Shown here piece after piece: positions 8,784 to 17,516 of a stretch of DNA of 64,000 nt (the stretch's first letter is position 1; every line of letters begins with the position of its first letter). The notes beneath the pieces are model-generated. The model saw only the letters and a list, made by a program, of their open reading frames with translations, did not search any database and was not told the DNA's origin. A program made the translations under genes and the position numbers. Origin of the DNA: WLNJ01 sp037131165 (GTDB lineage Bacteria > Actinomycetota > Thermoleophilia > Solirubrobacterales > Solirubrobacteraceae); contig JBAXRO010000001.1 in assembly GCA_037131165.1 (NCBI GenBank), positions 1 to 64,000 on the forward strand. The letters are read 5' to 3'.

Positions 8784-9602
8784 TCAGCGGCTCTCGGTCG
8801 GCACCAGACCGTCGCTGTGGCCGGTGTCGTCCGGCGGCCAGGCTCCATGCCAGTTGGCCAGGCATCCGTCGAGGTCGATCGTCGTTCCGGACATCGCCCG
8901 ACCGAGCGGACCGGCGAGCAAAGCCACGAGCGCCCCGTAGTCCGCCACGTCGCCGAGCCGCTGGAGCGGGACTGTGCGCTCCGCCGACTGCCAGATCGGC
9001 TCCGGGTACTTCTTCAGCGACTCTGTCGCGAACCGCCCGAGCGCAAGCGAGACGACCGACACCCCGTCACCTCCCCAACGAGTGGCGAGTTCGCGACCGA
9101 GCGCTTCGACCGCGGCCCTCGCCACGCCGGTGTGGGCCATCCCGGGCATGCCGGTGTGGGGCGACACGGTCGTGTTGATGATCGTCCCGGAGGCCGCCGG
9201 GCGCATCGCAAGCTCCCAGGCCGCTTCGCACATTCTCAGCGTCCCCTCGACGTTCAGCCTGCGAACAGCCGAGAACCCCTTGGTCGAGATGCCCTCCGCC
9301 GGCGCCCAGAACTGCCCCCCGGCGTTGTTGAGCAGCAGGTCGAGCCGACCGTGCCGCTCGAGGGCGGCAGCGATGATCGCCTCGGCCCCCTCGTCCTCGC
9401 GGATGTCGGCGCACACGGCGCTCGCATCGCCCGGGATCCGTTCGATTGCGTCGTCGAGGACCTCCCGGCGGCGGCCGGCGATCACGACAGAAGCGCCGCA
9501 GGCGCCGAGCTCCGACGCGGCGGCGAGACCGAGGTTGGTGCCGCCACCGGTGACGACGGCCACTCGGCCGCCGAGGGCGCCCTCGGCGAGAAGCTCCGGC
9601 AC
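8784..9602 (-). CDS. SDR family oxidoreductase, dienoyl/enoyl-CoA reductase-like
   Basis: 272 residues with a Rossmann fold. The cofactor loop is TGGGTNLGLA near residue 18, followed by NNAGG and a Ser-containing strand (NTTVSPHTGMPGMAHTG). The usual YxxxK catalytic pair is absent; the position reads HTGVARAAVE, as in 2,4-dienoyl-CoA and trans-2-enoyl-CoA reductases (DECR/PECR type). This makes a fatty acyl-CoA reductase the best guess, with NADP(H) use not provable. The downstream end of the peroxiredoxin-like gene lies 2 bases upstream on the same strand, so the two are likely co-transcribed. Confidence 0.82.
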   Translation of the reverse strand: MPELLAEGALGGRVAVVTGGGTNLGLAAASELGACGASVVIAGRRREVLDDAIERIPGDASAVCADIREDEGAEAIIAAALERHGRLDLLLNNAGGQFWAPAEGISTKGFSAVRRLNVEGTLRMCEAAWELAMRPAASGTIINTTVSPHTGMPGMAHTGVARAAVEALGRELATRWGGDGVSVVSLALGRFATESLKKYPEPIWQSAERTVPLQRLGDVADYGALVALLAGPLGRAMSGTTIDLDGCLANWHGAWPPDDTGHSDGLVPTESR

Positions 9603-9604
9603 GC

Positions 9605-10156
9605 TCAGTCCCGCTCCAGTGCGGCGAACGCCGCCTCGAGATCGGGAAGGTCACCGGCGTGGGCCGCGACGTGGACCCAGCGCACGATTCCGCGGCCGTC
9701 GACGGCGAACGTTCCCGCTCCCTGCCAGCGCGTGCCGGCGGCGTGGCGGTTGCGGATGCCCTGCCCGAGCAGGCTCGCGACCCCCTTGAGCGAATCCGCC
9801 CCGGAGAAGTGCTTCGCGTTGGTCAGGCCGAGACCCCAGGCGGCATAGGTGCTTCGCGACGGGTCGTCGATGCAGATGACTCCCTCGGCACCGCCGATCC
9901 TCGATCGCCAGGCCTGAGCGGGCTGCGGCGGCGCATGGCCGACGGCGACCGCGGTCACTGCCGGGTGGCGCTTGTGTTCGTCGCGCAGCCGGCGGAACGT
10001 GGCCTCGGCGAAGGGACAGCCGGCGTGCCTCAGGAAGCAGACCACCTGCCCGGGCTCCTCCCACGGAGGTCCGGGAGCAGCAGGCGCCGGCTCCCCCACC
10101 CGAGGAAGGGGAGCGGTGTCGAGATCCGCTGGTCGGATGAAGCTCTTCGGACCCAT
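9605..10156 (-). CDS. Peroxiredoxin-like AhpC/TSA family protein
   Basis: 183 residues with a thioredoxin-like fold. One candidate redox Cys lies in VCFLRHAGCPFAE; this position matches the redox-active site of AhpC/TSA-like proteins, and no resolving Cys of a CxxC type is seen. The C-terminal half (GTFAVDGRGIVRWVHVA) is the typical last strand pair of the family. It is possibly a one-Cys thiol reductase or peroxidase; activity not shown. ATG 10156 (MGPKSF) is chosen; upstream in-frame sequence is not protein-like. The SDR gene follows after 2 bases. Confidence 0.75.
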   Translation of the reverse strand: MGPKSFIRPADLDTAPLPRVGEPAPAAPGPPWEEPGQVVCFLRHAGCPFAEATFRRLRDEHKRHPAVTAVAVGHAPPQPAQAWRSRIGGAEGVICIDDPSRSTYAAWGLGLTNAKHFSGADSLKGVASLLGQGIRNRHAAGTRWQGAGTFAVDGRGIVRWVHVAAHAGDLPDLEAAFAALERD

Positions 10157-10224
10157 CGCCTCGATCCTACGGACCGTTTCGCCTTCCGCAATGGAAAGCC
10201 CGGCTCTTCTGTCACGATTGCCCG

Positions 10225-10374
10225 GTGAAACCGACCCGGTTCCTCGGTCTTGCTCTGGCTGTAATCGCGCTTGCCGTGGTGATCCAGACGGTCGTACTGG
10301 CACCGGTATCGGGACATCCCGACCGAGGGGTACTCCCCCCGATCGACCAGCAGGCACCGAGCGAACCCCGCTGA
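10225..10374 (+). CDS. Small single-pass membrane protein (49 aa)
   Basis: A GTG-initiated frame of 49 residues, shorter than usual gene-calling limits. Residues 6-26 form one hydrophobic helix (FLGLALAVIALAVVIQTVVL), followed by a short Pro-rich tail. No function is recognised. It lies 24 bases upstream of the DUF2231-like membrane gene on the same strand, which argues for an operon. Divergent from the peroxiredoxin-like gene. Confidence 0.55.
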   Translation: MKPTRFLGLALAVIALAVVIQTVVLAPVSGHPDRGVLPPIDQQAPSEPR

Positions 10375-10398
10375 CCACCGCCCCGACAGGAGACGACA

Positions 10399-10935
10399 GT
10401 GAACCAAACCTTCGGCCTCGTGAACGAGGTATTCGGCCTTCCCGCACACCCTCTGCTCGTCCACGTCCCGGTCGTGCTGATACCGCTCGCATTCATCGGG
10501 TTGATCCTGATCACCGTCCGGCCCAAGCTGAAGAGCTCGCTCCTCCTGCCGACCGCAGCAGTCGGGTTCGTCGGCGTCCTCGGGGCGATCTTGGCCTCGG
10601 AGGCGGGCGAGTGGCTCCAGGCCAGAGTCGACGAGTCCAACTTGATTGAGCAGCACGCCGAGCTGGGCGAGATGAGCGTGAACCTCTCGATCGCCTTCGG
10701 CTTGGTGTTGGTGCTCCTTGCCGCCCGCTACCTGCTCGTTGAGCGCAAGCTCACTGGGGAAAATGCCGTCACGAAGATCTTGTCGCCTGCATGGGTCGGG
10801 ATGGCGGCGACCGTCGGTGCACTCCTGTTCGGCGCGCTCGCAACCACATGGCTCGTGCGCACCGGCGACTCGGGCGCCAAGTCGGTCTGGGACGGCAAGG
10901 TGTCCGATACCCCGCGCCCCGGGGCCGAGGAGTAA
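10399..10935 (+). CDS. DUF2231-like four-helix membrane protein
   Basis: 178 residues with four hydrophobic segments. The N-terminal signature GLPAHPLLVHVPVVLIPLAF matches DUF2231-type membrane proteins, which carry conserved His residues in the first helix and are thought to bind heme or act in redox chains; that role is family inference. A second His (EQHAELGEM) lies before helix 3. A Shine-Dalgarno-like GGAG is 7 bases before the GTG start. The stop is about 40 bases from the convergent tRNA-Trp. Confidence 0.75.
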   Translation: MNQTFGLVNEVFGLPAHPLLVHVPVVLIPLAFIGLILITVRPKLKSSLLLPTAAVGFVGVLGAILASEAGEWLQARVDESNLIEQHAELGEMSVNLSIAFGLVLVLLAARYLLVERKLTGENAVTKILSPAWVGMAATVGALLFGALATTWLVRTGDSGAKSVWDGKVSDTPRPGAEE

Positions 10936-10973
10936 CGGCATGCCGGCCGCAGGTCGCGGTCGGCGCAAGTCAG

Positions 10974-11044
10974 CGGGGGATGGAGGAATCGAACCTCCCG
11001 TTGCGGTTTTGGAGACCGCCGTGTTACCGATACACCAATCCCCC
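10974..11044 (-). tRNA. tRNA-Trp (anticodon CCA)
   Basis: The reverse strand folds with acceptor GGGGGAT/ATCCCCC, D stem GTGT/ACAC, anticodon stem GCGGT/ACCGC with loop CTCCAAA, and T stem GGAGG/CCTCC. Discriminator G fits tRNA-Trp. No encoded CCA end. The variable loop is short (4 bases). Confidence 0.93.
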
Positions 11045-11082
11045 CGGTGCGGGGCAATCCTAGCCTGAGCGCGAGGAGCCGG

Positions 11083-11502
11083 TCAGCGAGCGACGATCGT
11101 CATGCGGACCGGCGACAGTCCGGCAGCATCGAGCACCGCCGCTGCGTACATCGCGGTCAACACCTCCCGCTCGGTGAGGCGCTTTGCCTTCTCGGCTGCC
11201 GGACCGACCGGCCGAGCCGCAGTCGGCCTGCCGCTGCCCGCAACGGATCCTCTTGCGCCGGACGAAACGGGAGTCGACGGTCCGTTTGATCCTTGGCTTG
11301 AGCCCCCGGCCTGCTGGCCGGCGCCACCGCCACCACCGGGCTTGGGCTTCGGGTTCGTCGCCGTGGAAGTCGAGACGCCACAACCGCTGAACGGGTCGCA
11401 GTACTGGTCGTCTCCGGACGAGGCGAGCGCTGCCGCAGGACCGGAAATCGCCGCCAGAGCGACCAGAAGGGCGACTTGCTTGGTGAATGGCTTGCGTGAC
11501 AT
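11083..11502 (-). CDS. Small secreted protein of unknown function
   Basis: 139 residues. A signal peptide (KQVALLVALAAISGPAAALA) is followed by a segment with two Cys (YCDPFSGCGV), a long Gly/Pro/Ser-rich linker, and a helical C-terminus (LTEREVLTAMYAAAVLDAAG). ATG 11502 is used because GGGGAG sits 7 bases upstream; an ATG at 11508 directly abuts that site. I recognise no domain. It is located between tRNA-Trp and tRNA-Leu genes on the same strand. Confidence 0.65.
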   Translation of the reverse strand: MSRKPFTKQVALLVALAAISGPAAALASSGDDQYCDPFSGCGVSTSTATNPKPKPGGGGGAGQQAGGSSQGSNGPSTPVSSGARGSVAGSGRPTAARPVGPAAEKAKRLTEREVLTAMYAAAVLDAAGLSPVRMTIVAR

Positions 11503-11562
11503 CTTCATCTCCCCAAACACAAGAGTACAGCCAAAGGTGCGCGCCACTCCGGGGCTTCCCGA

Positions 11563-11646
11563 TGCGGGCGGAGGGACTTGAACCCCCACGGCCTTGCGGC
11601 CACCGGCTCCTAAGGCCGGCGCGTCTACCAATTCCGCCACGCCCGC
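11563..11646 (-). tRNA. tRNA-Leu (anticodon TAG)
   Basis: The reverse strand gives an 84-base class II tRNA. Acceptor GCGGGCG pairs with CGCCCGC, anticodon stem CCGGC/GCCGG carries loop CTTAGGA, and a long variable arm (GGCCGCAAGGCC) identifies a leucine tRNA. Discriminator A. Confidence 0.95.
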
Positions 11647-11714
11647 ATGCACCGGGAACGCCCGAGCTCCTGCGCAAGCTGCGCAGAACGCAAGCCGAGT
11701 GTAAGGTCAGGAGC

Positions 11715-12278
11715 GTGGAGGCGGGAGTCGTGGTGACGCACCCCAACAGGAATACGGCGGCGAGCAATCTCGCTCGCTCGCTCGTGATCGCCCTGCTCGG
11801 GGTCTCGATCGTCCTCATGCTGGCCGTCCTCGCGCTCGGCTGGACGGTCCTCGAGGGCATGCTGACTCTCTCGTTCGCCTACGTGATCGTCTACGTGATC
11901 CTCGCCTGGCGGGTGAGCCAATGGGCAAGGGGCCCACTCGCGGTCGGCGCCGCCCTCGCGATCCTCCTTGCGATCTTCACCGCCATCGCCTTCCCCACTT
12001 GGGCCGACCGCAACGCCCCCGGTTATGCGGCCGCCGAGACGCCCTGGGGCTCCGGCGGTGCCTCGCCCGGCCTGCTCGGCCTCCTCACGCTGCTGATCGT
12101 CGTCGCGCAGATCGCGCTCGTGATCGCCTCGATCCATGCCTTCCGCCAGGAGTGGCAAGTCGAGCTCGAAACGGCCGTCGAGGAACCGGGCCGCCGCCCT
12201 GAGGAGTCGGACCCGTTCGGCTCGGATCGACCGGAACTTGGCGAGCCACCCGACTCCCCGCCCGACGCCTGGAAGTAG
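11715..12278 (+). CDS. Membrane protein of unknown function
   Basis: 187 residues from GTG 11715, which has AGGA 4 bases upstream. Four hydrophobic helices are seen: LVIALLGVSIVLMLAVLALG, then two in the 55-100 region, then LLGLLTLLIVVAQIALVIAS. A charged, Pro/Glu-rich cytoplasmic tail follows (about residues 150-187). No known family was recognised. Its upstream region overlaps the end of the divergent tRNA-Leu transcription unit. Confidence 0.7.
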   Translation: MEAGVVVTHPNRNTAASNLARSLVIALLGVSIVLMLAVLALGWTVLEGMLTLSFAYVIVYVILAWRVSQWARGPLAVGAALAILLAIFTAIAFPTWADRNAPGYAAAETPWGSGGASPGLLGLLTLLIVVAQIALVIASIHAFRQEWQVELETAVEEPGRRPEESDPFGSDRPELGEPPDSPPDAWK

Positions 12279-12346
12279 GCCTGCTGCCGGGCCGAGGCAT
12301 CGCCGTCTAGGATCGGACTTCGCAGAGGCATCGACTGGGATCACCT

Positions 12347-12429
12347 GCGGCGGGGGCGGAACGGTAGACGCGGCGGACTCAAAAGCCGCTGTCCGCGAGG
12401 ACGTGTGGGTTCGATTCCCACCCGCCGTA
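12347..12429 (+). tRNA. tRNA-Leu (anticodon CAA)
   Basis: 83-base class II tRNA on the plus strand. Acceptor GCGGCGG pairs with CCGCCGT (a G-U first pair), the anticodon loop is CTCAAAA, the long variable arm is TGTCCGCGAGGACGT and the T stem is GTGGG/CCCAC. The last anticodon-stem pair is A-G, a mismatch. Discriminator A. Confidence 0.9.
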
Positions 12430-12441
12430 CTTGATCCCCGG

Positions 12442-13272
12442 TCAGCCGAGCTTCATCTGCGGCCATGACCTTCCCGGACCACCGCAGCTGAACGCCTCGG
12501 CCAGTTCGGCGACGACCGCGGCATCCCCGGCAGCAATCCCGACTGGCCAGCCGGGCGTCGGCAGCAGTTCCACCTCGAGGCCGGCAGCCAGGCAGATCAA
12601 GCCGCCGGCTGCGACGTCCCACTCGCGGCCTCCGTGCTCGGCGTAGGCGTCGACCCTGCCGATCGCCGCCCAGCAGAGGTCAAGAGCGGCGCTACCGCCC
12701 CGGCGGATGTCGCGAACCCTCGGGATCAGCCCGGCGAGGACTCGGGCCTGCCTCTCCCGGACCGACGCCTCATAGTCGAAGCCTGTGGCCAGCAGGACCC
12801 CGGCCAGTGGGTCGTCCCCGACCGGCTGGCGGTCAGGCCGTTCGAACTCGTTGCCATTTAGCATCGGCGCCCCGAAGCGCACTGCACTGAACTCCTCATC
12901 CCGGAGGACGTCGAGCACCACCCCGGCCAGCGGCCCCTCGGAATCCTCGACAGCCACCGAGACGCACCACTGGGGATGGCCGTACAGGTAGTTGACCGTC
13001 CCGTCGAGCGGGTCGATCACCCAGCGCAAGCCGCTGACCCCGGCGTCCTCTCCCCCCTCCTCCCCGAGTACGGCGTCATCGGGACGCCTCGATGCGAGAA
13101 AACGCCTGACAGCTGACTCGGCTGCCTCGTCCGCCTCGGTGACGGGATCGGTGGGGCTGCTCTTTGCCCTGAGCACCGCGACCCGGCCCACCCTCTGGGC
13201 CAACTCCGCCGCAGCTATTCGCGCCGCTTCGCGAGCGAAGCCCAGCAGCACCCCGGGGTCGTCGGAAGTCAC
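12442..13272 (-). CDS. Inositol monophosphatase family phosphatase
   Basis: 276 residues. All metal-binding motifs of the family are present: DPVTEADEAAE, GEEGGED, WVIDPLDGTVNY and REWDVAAGGLI. It dephosphorylates a sugar or inositol phosphate (inositol-1-phosphate, fructose-1,6-bisphosphate or histidinol phosphate are family substrates; the sequence alone does not decide). GTG 13272 overlaps the stop of the upstream amidase gene by 4 bases (GTGA), so the pair is translationally coupled. It is convergent with tRNA-Leu. Confidence 0.9.
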   Translation of the reverse strand: MTSDDPGVLLGFAREAARIAAAELAQRVGRVAVLRAKSSPTDPVTEADEAAESAVRRFLASRRPDDAVLGEEGGEDAGVSGLRWVIDPLDGTVNYLYGHPQWCVSVAVEDSEGPLAGVVLDVLRDEEFSAVRFGAPMLNGNEFERPDRQPVGDDPLAGVLLATGFDYEASVRERQARVLAGLIPRVRDIRRGGSAALDLCWAAIGRVDAYAEHGGREWDVAAGGLICLAAGLEVELLPTPGWPVGIAAGDAAVVAELAEAFSCGGPGRSWPQMKLG

Positions 13273-14642
13273 GCCGTCAGGTTCGGACGGGCATCGGCCC
13301 ACTGGCGGTCGGCCTCGAACTGGGCCGCGAGCGAGATCAACAGCTCCTCCGAGTCGGGCGGGCCGACGAGCTGAACCGCGAGCGGCAAGCCATCCCGGTC
13401 GAACCCGGCCGGCAAGCTGATCGCGGGCTGGCCTGTCATGTTCCACGGCGCCGCGTAAGGGGTGAACCGAGCCACCCCGTTGAAGGCCCACAGCGCACCT
13501 CGATCGCGGTACTTCCCGACCGGCAGCGGCTGAGCCGCCAAGCCGGGAGTGACGAACACGTCGCAGGAGTCGAAGATGCGGTTGAGCCTCGAGGCGGAGC
13601 TGGACTCGGCCTGCATCGCGCGGGCGAGAACGCCGTCGCCGATCAGCCGACCGATCCTCGCCATCCCCTTCGTCCGCGACTCGAGCAGCTCCGGCCGCTC
13701 AACGGCAGCCGCATCGTCGGAAATCCCGCGGAAGTAACGCGGCAGGAAGGCGGGGATTGCCGTCCCGTAACCCGGCTTGACCTCGGACGTCGAATGGCCG
13801 AGGCGCTCGAGCACGCCGACGGCCTGCTCCATCGCCCGGCGCTGTTCCGCCCCGATCGGACCGGGGAGCGGCGTCTTCGCCGAGTAACCGATCCGAAGCG
13901 GGTCCGGAGTCGTGCCGGCAGCAGTCAGGTAGCGCCCGTCGCCGTCGGCGAGGACGTCGAGCAGGAGGGCGGCGTCGACGACGCGGCGGGCCAACGGGCC
14001 GAGAACAGAGAGGCCGTACCAGGCGTCGGCCTTGGGAGCGATCGGCACCCTGCCCCGCTGCGGCTTAATCCCGACCAGCCCGCAGCACGACGCTGGGATC
14101 CGGATCGAGCCCCCTCCGTCGCTTCCGAGGGCACCGCCGACGAACCCGGCAGCAACCGCGGCAGCCGAGCCACCGCTCGACCCGCCGGGAGTGTGCGCGG
14201 TGTTCCACGGGTTGCGGGTCAACCCGAAGGCCTCACTCTCGGTGAACGGGAAGATCGTGAGCTCGGGGACGTTGGTCGTGCCGACAAGGATCGCACCGGC
14301 CTGCCGGAGTCGCCTGACCGCCTCGGCGTCATGCTGCTTGGGCTCGGACGAGGTGGCGCGCGAGCCGTTGCCGGTTGGCTGGCCGGCAACGTCGGTGTCG
14401 TTCTTGATCGCGACCGGAACGCCATGCAGCGGACCTCCGCCTGACGCGCCTGCGGCATCGGCTGCCTTGGCTGCCGCGATCGCCTCGTCGCGCATCACCA
14501 CTCGGAATGAGTTGAGCAACCCGTCGAAGCGTTCGATCCGATCGAGGCTCGCGGTGACCAGCTCCACCGAGGTGACTTGGCCGCCGCGAACCATCTCGGC
14601 TTGCCGGGCGAGGCCGGCGAACATCAGATCGTCTTGATCCAT
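13269..14642 (-). CDS. Amidase signature family hydrolase
   Basis: 457 residues. The Ser-cisSer-Lys triad of amidase-signature enzymes is visible: Lys in HGVPVAIKNDTD, cis-Ser region in TPGGSSGGSAAAVAAG, and nucleophile Ser in LGSDGGGSIRIPAS. It hydrolyses a carboxamide; it has no GatB partner nearby and is unlikely to be GatA. Natural substrate unknown. ATG 14642 lies 9 bases after a TAAGGT box; a GTG six bases upstream is in frame. Coupled with the inositol-phosphatase gene by a 4-base overlap. Confidence 0.9.
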   Translation of the reverse strand: MDQDDLMFAGLARQAEMVRGGQVTSVELVTASLDRIERFDGLLNSFRVVMRDEAIAAAKAADAAGASGGGPLHGVPVAIKNDTDVAGQPTGNGSRATSSEPKQHDAEAVRRLRQAGAILVGTTNVPELTIFPFTESEAFGLTRNPWNTAHTPGGSSGGSAAAVAAGFVGGALGSDGGGSIRIPASCCGLVGIKPQRGRVPIAPKADAWYGLSVLGPLARRVVDAALLLDVLADGDGRYLTAAGTTPDPLRIGYSAKTPLPGPIGAEQRRAMEQAVGVLERLGHSTSEVKPGYGTAIPAFLPRYFRGISDDAAAVERPELLESRTKGMARIGRLIGDGVLARAMQAESSSASRLNRIFDSCDVFVTPGLAAQPLPVGKYRDRGALWAFNGVARFTPYAAPWNMTGQPAISLPAGFDRDGLPLAVQLVGPPDSEELLISLAAQFEADRQWADARPNLTA

Positions 14643-14689
14643 CGCCACCGAACCTTACCCACGGGTGGGGTTGCTGGGAACATCAAGTC

Positions 14690-15520
14690 ATGACCGTCGC
14701 TACTCGAGCCTCCCTCTCCTCGCCCGAACCGGGCGAAGCCTGCAGCTACGCCGAGCTGAGGACTGCCGAGGATCTGGCCGAACGGATCGGTGAGACTGGC
14801 CGCAATGTCCTCTGGAGACCGGTTTGGGTGCTTGGCGATCCCGGCCTCCACTCCGCACTTGTCGCTGTGGCTGCCACCCTGATCGGTCTGGCGTCGATCG
14901 AGTGGCCGGTGCCTGCTGGCTTTGCACTGACCCTGCTGCTCGCCCTCTGGAGCCTCGAGCTCGGCGGGATCGCAAGACCGCTTGCCATGCTCCAGCCGAA
15001 ACGCGCCTCGCAGGATGTGATCGCCGACGATCCGCGCGGCTCGACCGGGGTCGGGAGCGTCCTGCTGCTCGTGCGGGCCGACCTGCCTCGCCGCAGGCCG
15101 CGCGTCATCGAGGCGGTCTCGTCCCGACTCGGCGAGCTCGCCTGGCTCGTGCTCGCCCTCACCCTCCTCGCTGCCGCAGGCCGCGCCCTTGAGTGGAACG
15201 AGGACACGATTGCGCTCGCCCAGCTTGCTCCGGCGATGTTCGCGCTCGGGATGCTCTCCGTTGCCCTGCTCGGTCGCTGGTCACAGCCGATCGAACCGAT
15301 TGAAGGGTGGACCGGCGTTGATCAGGCCCTTGAAGCGATCGCTGTGCTCGACAGGGAGGAGACAGTCGTCAGGCGCAGCAACCTTGCGGTCGTCGGGGCT
15401 TCCGACATCGGGGGCACCACGAGGATCCTTCGATCGGACGGGAGCGCCTCCGTCGCTTGCCGCTGCTGGGAATTCCGATCGGGGGCTGAAGTCCTCGACG
15501 CGATCGGCGAAGCCGACTAG
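14690..15520 (+). CDS. Membrane protein of unknown function
   Basis: 276 residues. An N-terminal soluble stretch is followed by two hydrophobic helices (about 55-100) and two more (about 145-190), then a roughly 85-residue soluble C-terminal domain ending RCWEFRSGAEVLDAIGEAD. No known family is recognised. The gene is convergent with the acyl-CoA synthetase gene and their stops overlap by 4 bases. Confidence 0.7.
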   Translation: MTVATRASLSSPEPGEACSYAELRTAEDLAERIGETGRNVLWRPVWVLGDPGLHSALVAVAATLIGLASIEWPVPAGFALTLLLALWSLELGGIARPLAMLQPKRASQDVIADDPRGSTGVGSVLLLVRADLPRRRPRVIEAVSSRLGELAWLVLALTLLAAAGRALEWNEDTIALAQLAPAMFALGMLSVALLGRWSQPIEPIEGWTGVDQALEAIAVLDREETVVRRSNLAVVGASDIGGTTRILRSDGSASVACRCWEFRSGAEVLDAIGEAD

Positions 15521-17466
15521 TCGCGCTCGAGGGCAGCCCTGATCGAGTCGAGCGCCTGCGGGTTCTCGGCCGAAGAGAGGTCGCCCGGGTCCTCGCCGAT
15601 CGCGATCGCTCTCACCGCCCGCCTGAGGATCTTCGCCGACCTGGTTTTCGGCAACGCTTCGACCATCACGACCCGGGAGGGGGCGAAGGGGCGGCCCAGC
15701 TCGGCCGCAACAGACTCGCGAAGCCGCTCAGACACATCCTCGCTCCCAGGCTCCACCGGAACCCAGAAGCACCAGACGGCCTCACCCTTGGTCTCGTGCG
15801 GAACACCGATCGTTGCCGCTTCGGCGACTGCCGGGTCGGCGACGAGCACCGACTCGACCTCGGCGGGGCCGAGTCGCTTGCCGGCGACGTTGATCGCCTC
15901 GTCCGAGCGGCCGAACAGGAACCACTGGCCGTCGTCGTCGACGAGCGCCCAGTCGCCGTGGCGCCAGACACCCGGGTAGGTACTCCAGTAGGACTCTAGG
16001 TAGCGCTCGCGGTCCTTCCAGACCCCGCGGGTCATTCCCGGCCACGGAGCCTTGCAGACGAGCTCACCGACCTCGCCCCTGAGCGACCGCCCCTCACGGT
16101 CGAACACGTCGACTGCCATACCGAGGCACGGGCCACCGAGCGAACAGGCCTTGAGCGGCTCGACTGGGTAAGGGGCGAGGAAGCAGGCGCCGACCTCCGT
16201 TCCGCCCGAGATGTTGATGATCGGGACCCGGTCTCCGCCAACCTCCCGCGAGAGCCAGCGGTAGGGCTCGGGATTCCAAGGCTCGCCAGTCGAACCGAGG
16301 ATCCGCAGCGAGTCGAGCCTGTGCGCCCGTGGCCATTCGTCACCCGCTGACTTCAAGGCGCGGATCAGGGTTGGCGAGATCCCAAGAACTGCGACCCGGT
16401 GACGGGCCGCCGTCTCCCAAACCCGGTCCGGGTTCGGGTAGTCGGGAGATCCCTCGAGCATCACCATCGCCGCGCCAAGCGAATGTGCTCCAACCATCGT
16501 CAGCGGTCCCATGATCCAGCCCATGTCGGTGATCCACTGGAATCGCTCCCCGGCCCTGACGTCGAGGGCGTAGGCGGCTTCGCTCGCGATCTTCACCGTG
16601 AAGCCACCGTGCACGTGGACCGCGCCCTTCGGCTTCCCGGTCGTTCCGGACGTGTAGGCGAGCATCCACGGATCCTCCGCCGCAGTGTCGGCAGCGACCG
16701 TGCCATCGGCCCCCGCGCCCGCGTCCAGGAACTCCGCCCATCCGATCTTCGAATCCGGTGCAAGATCGGGTTCCGGCAGGCCGTCACGCTCGAGCACGAC
16801 CACCCGCTCGACCGTGGGGCACGAGCTGAGGGCCTCGTCGAGTGCCGGCAGGAGCTCGACCGGCTTGCCGCGCCGCCAAGAACCGCTGGCCGTGAGCACG
16901 AGCCGGACTTCCGCGTCCTGGAGACGGGAGGCGATCGCCCCGGCAGCGAACCCGGAGAAGACCGGCAGGTAGAGAGCGCCGGCCTTCGCGATCGCGTAGG
17001 CAGCAACAACCGCCTCGGCCACCATCGGCATGTAGACGGCGACGGCGTCGCCCGGTCCGATCCCGGCGGCCCGCAGAGCGGCGGTCAGGCGATCGACCTC
17101 GTCCCCCAGTTCGGCGAAGGTCAACTCGCGAACCGTCCCGTCCTCGGTCTCGGCGATCAGCGCCGTCACGGAAGCCGTCTCCTCCGAGTCGCGCCAGCGA
17201 TCGACGCAGGCCGAGGTCAGGTTGATCTTGCCGTCGCTGAACCAGCGAGCCCACTCGACCCCGTCAGAGGAGTCGAGCGTCGTCGAGTACATCTCGCTGA
17301 AGCGGATCTCGAGATCGGCAACCACCTCGTCCCAGAACCGCTCGAGGTGGGTCGTCGAGAAGTCCCGCAGTTCATCGATCCCCGAGCACCCGAGGCGGCT
17401 CATCAGCCGGGCAACGTTCGTGGCCCGGGCCGCTTCCTCATCAGGCACCCATACGGCGTCATCCAT
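15517..17466 (-). CDS. Acetyl-CoA synthetase-like acyl-CoA ligase
   Basis: 649 residues, the usual length for acetyl-/acetoacetyl-CoA synthetase-type enzymes. It activates a short carboxylic acid with ATP to the acyl-AMP and then to acyl-CoA. ANL motifs in order: YTSGTTGKPKG (P-loop), GSTGEPWNPE, WRHGDWA, GRSDEAINVAGKRLGPAEVE (hinge), and PKTRSAKILRR with the catalytic C-terminal Lys. The N-terminal cap (about 1-110) is of the acetyl-CoA synthetase type. Substrate not determined; acetate, propionate or acetoacetate are plausible given the surrounding acyl-CoA genes. A TAGGAT box lies 9 bases before the ATG. Confidence 0.88.
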   Translation of the reverse strand: MDDAVWVPDEEAARATNVARLMSRLGCSGIDELRDFSTTHLERFWDEVVADLEIRFSEMYSTTLDSSDGVEWARWFSDGKINLTSACVDRWRDSEETASVTALIAETEDGTVRELTFAELGDEVDRLTAALRAAGIGPGDAVAVYMPMVAEAVVAAYAIAKAGALYLPVFSGFAAGAIASRLQDAEVRLVLTASGSWRRGKPVELLPALDEALSSCPTVERVVVLERDGLPEPDLAPDSKIGWAEFLDAGAGADGTVAADTAAEDPWMLAYTSGTTGKPKGAVHVHGGFTVKIASEAAYALDVRAGERFQWITDMGWIMGPLTMVGAHSLGAAMVMLEGSPDYPNPDRVWETAARHRVAVLGISPTLIRALKSAGDEWPRAHRLDSLRILGSTGEPWNPEPYRWLSREVGGDRVPIINISGGTEVGACFLAPYPVEPLKACSLGGPCLGMAVDVFDREGRSLRGEVGELVCKAPWPGMTRGVWKDRERYLESYWSTYPGVWRHGDWALVDDDGQWFLFGRSDEAINVAGKRLGPAEVESVLVADPAVAEAATIGVPHETKGEAVWCFWVPVEPGSEDVSERLRESVAAELGRPFAPSRVVMVEALPKTRSAKILRRAVRAIAIGEDPGDLSSAENPQALDSIRAALERD

Positions 17467-17516
17467 CGCCGGGCGATCCTAACCGTCCCGAGCCGCCGGG
17501 GCCGACCGGAGGGGAT

